From: Zancudomyces culisetae
Lineage: Eukaryota > Kickxellomycota > Harpellomycetes > Harpellales > Legeriomycetaceae
Direction of reading: 5' to 3'
Length of the DNA stretch: 19,581 nt
Assembly (NCBI GenBank): GCA_001969505.1
Contig: LSSK01001746.1
Location: 1 to 19,581, forward strand
In this document: one piece after another, positions 19,281 to 19,581 of the stretch
Layout of the letters: each line of letters starts with the position of its first letter
How positions within the stretch are numbered: the stretch's first letter is position 1
Notes under the pieces: generated by a model
Database searches by the model: none
Told to the model about the DNA's origin: nothing
Seen by the model: only the letters and a program-made list of their open reading frames with translations
Position numbers and translations under genes: made by a program

Positions 19281-19581
19281 TTAGCAGCTGTTGCTTGTGC
19301 AGATAGCACCACTTACACCACATCTACAGACATTGCACCCATCGGCGGCCTTGAACTCGTTAAATCCGTTCTTAGCAAAACAGTCTTGGTATGAGGTGAA
19401 TTGAGAGCTGTTTTGGTTAAAGTTGGGGGGCAATACAGGTGGGATTCCACCTTGTGCTGGACCGTTTGGTGTGTATGATGGTGGTGTTGGCATAGCTCCT
19501 CCGTTACCAGCAACATTTCCTGGTGTGTAGGCTGGTGCTGGCTTTGGTGGGCCCTCTGGTTTGTATGGTGGTGGGGCTGGT
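19281..19581 (-). CDS. Pro-rich protein with C-terminal pacifastin-like Cys domain (5' part outside the window)
   Basis: The frame is open from the window edge to a TAA at 19281-19283, so only the last 99 codons are seen. The visible part begins Pro/Ala-rich (PAPPPYKPEGPPKPAPAYTP-like, with Tyr-Thr/Lys-Pro units) and continues Gly/Asn/Pro-rich. It ends in a six-Cys module: C-x14-C-N-V-C-R-C-x3-G-x2-C-T-x3-C. This nearly fits the pacifastin-inhibitor pattern (C-x9-12-C-N-x-C-x-C-x2-3-G-x3-6-C-T-x3-C), with a longer first loop and one residue less before the fifth Cys. The module also lines up with the Cys domain of the tandem pair at 5676-7532 (SxQxC, then NG, F, C...C-x-C, G, C...C). A secreted or wall-associated protein is likely, but the signal peptide is not in view. 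An internal Met at 19493 is probably not the start. Confidence 0.75.
   Translation of the reverse strand, partial: PAPPPYKPEGPPKPAPAYTPGNVAGNGGAMPTPPSYTPNGPAQGGIPPVLPPNFNQNSSQFTSYQDCFAKNGFNEFKAADGCNVCRCGVSGAICTSNSC

Noticed and set aside
1-19581. CRISPR arrays, bacterial operon signals, rRNA or transposon ends
   Set aside because: None seen: no spaced direct repeats, no terminal inverted repeats with a transposase, and the gene structure is eukaryotic.

Overview
The window is nuclear DNA from a eukaryote, most likely a fungus. It is AT-rich. Four genes need spliceosomal introns (about 100 to 250 nt, GTAAGT-like donors), and ORFs read with the standard code (TAA, TAG and TGA all serve as stops). 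The eS4 C-terminus (ERDRRRAQQ), an Snt2-type chromatin protein and a Swc2/VPS72 protein fit fungi. A neurochondrin homologue argues against budding yeasts. An early-diverging fungus is plausible, but I cannot name the species or phylum from sequence alone.

Layout, left to right. 1-510: promoter-side spacer with a pyrimidine tract. 511-2363 (+): neurochondrin-family gene, two exons. 2364-3223: spacer. 3224-4372 (+): ribosomal protein eS4, three exons, the first holding only the ATG. 4373-5675: spacer with no supported gene. 5676-6173 and 6903-7532 (+): tandem paralogues encoding secreted Cys-rich proteins with Thr-rich linkers and identical cysteine spacing. 7533-8620: spacer with two G-quadruplex-type motifs. 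8621-8930 (+): decayed third copy of the same family. 9210-15224 (-): very large SNT2-like gene with a previously hidden first exon. 15225-16793: AT-rich spacer. 16794-18437 (-): five-exon VPS72/SWC2 gene. 18438-19280: spacer with a 16-bp perfect palindrome. 19281-19581 (-): 3' part of a Pro-rich protein ending in a pacifastin-like Cys domain that resembles the domain of the tandem pair.

Two themes stand out. First, there is a small family of secreted Cys-rich proteins: two intact tandem copies, one relic and one diverged relative at the right edge. Second, two chromatin genes lie on the same strand: VPS72 (H2A.Z deposition by SWR1) and SNT2 (histone reading and deacetylase recruitment). The housekeeping genes look ordinary. 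The secreted family, the enlarged zinc modules of SNT2 and the A-rich intron 3' ends (AAATAG) are the parts worth a second look. All gene models were spliced by hand and every joined frame was checked for length and continuity.
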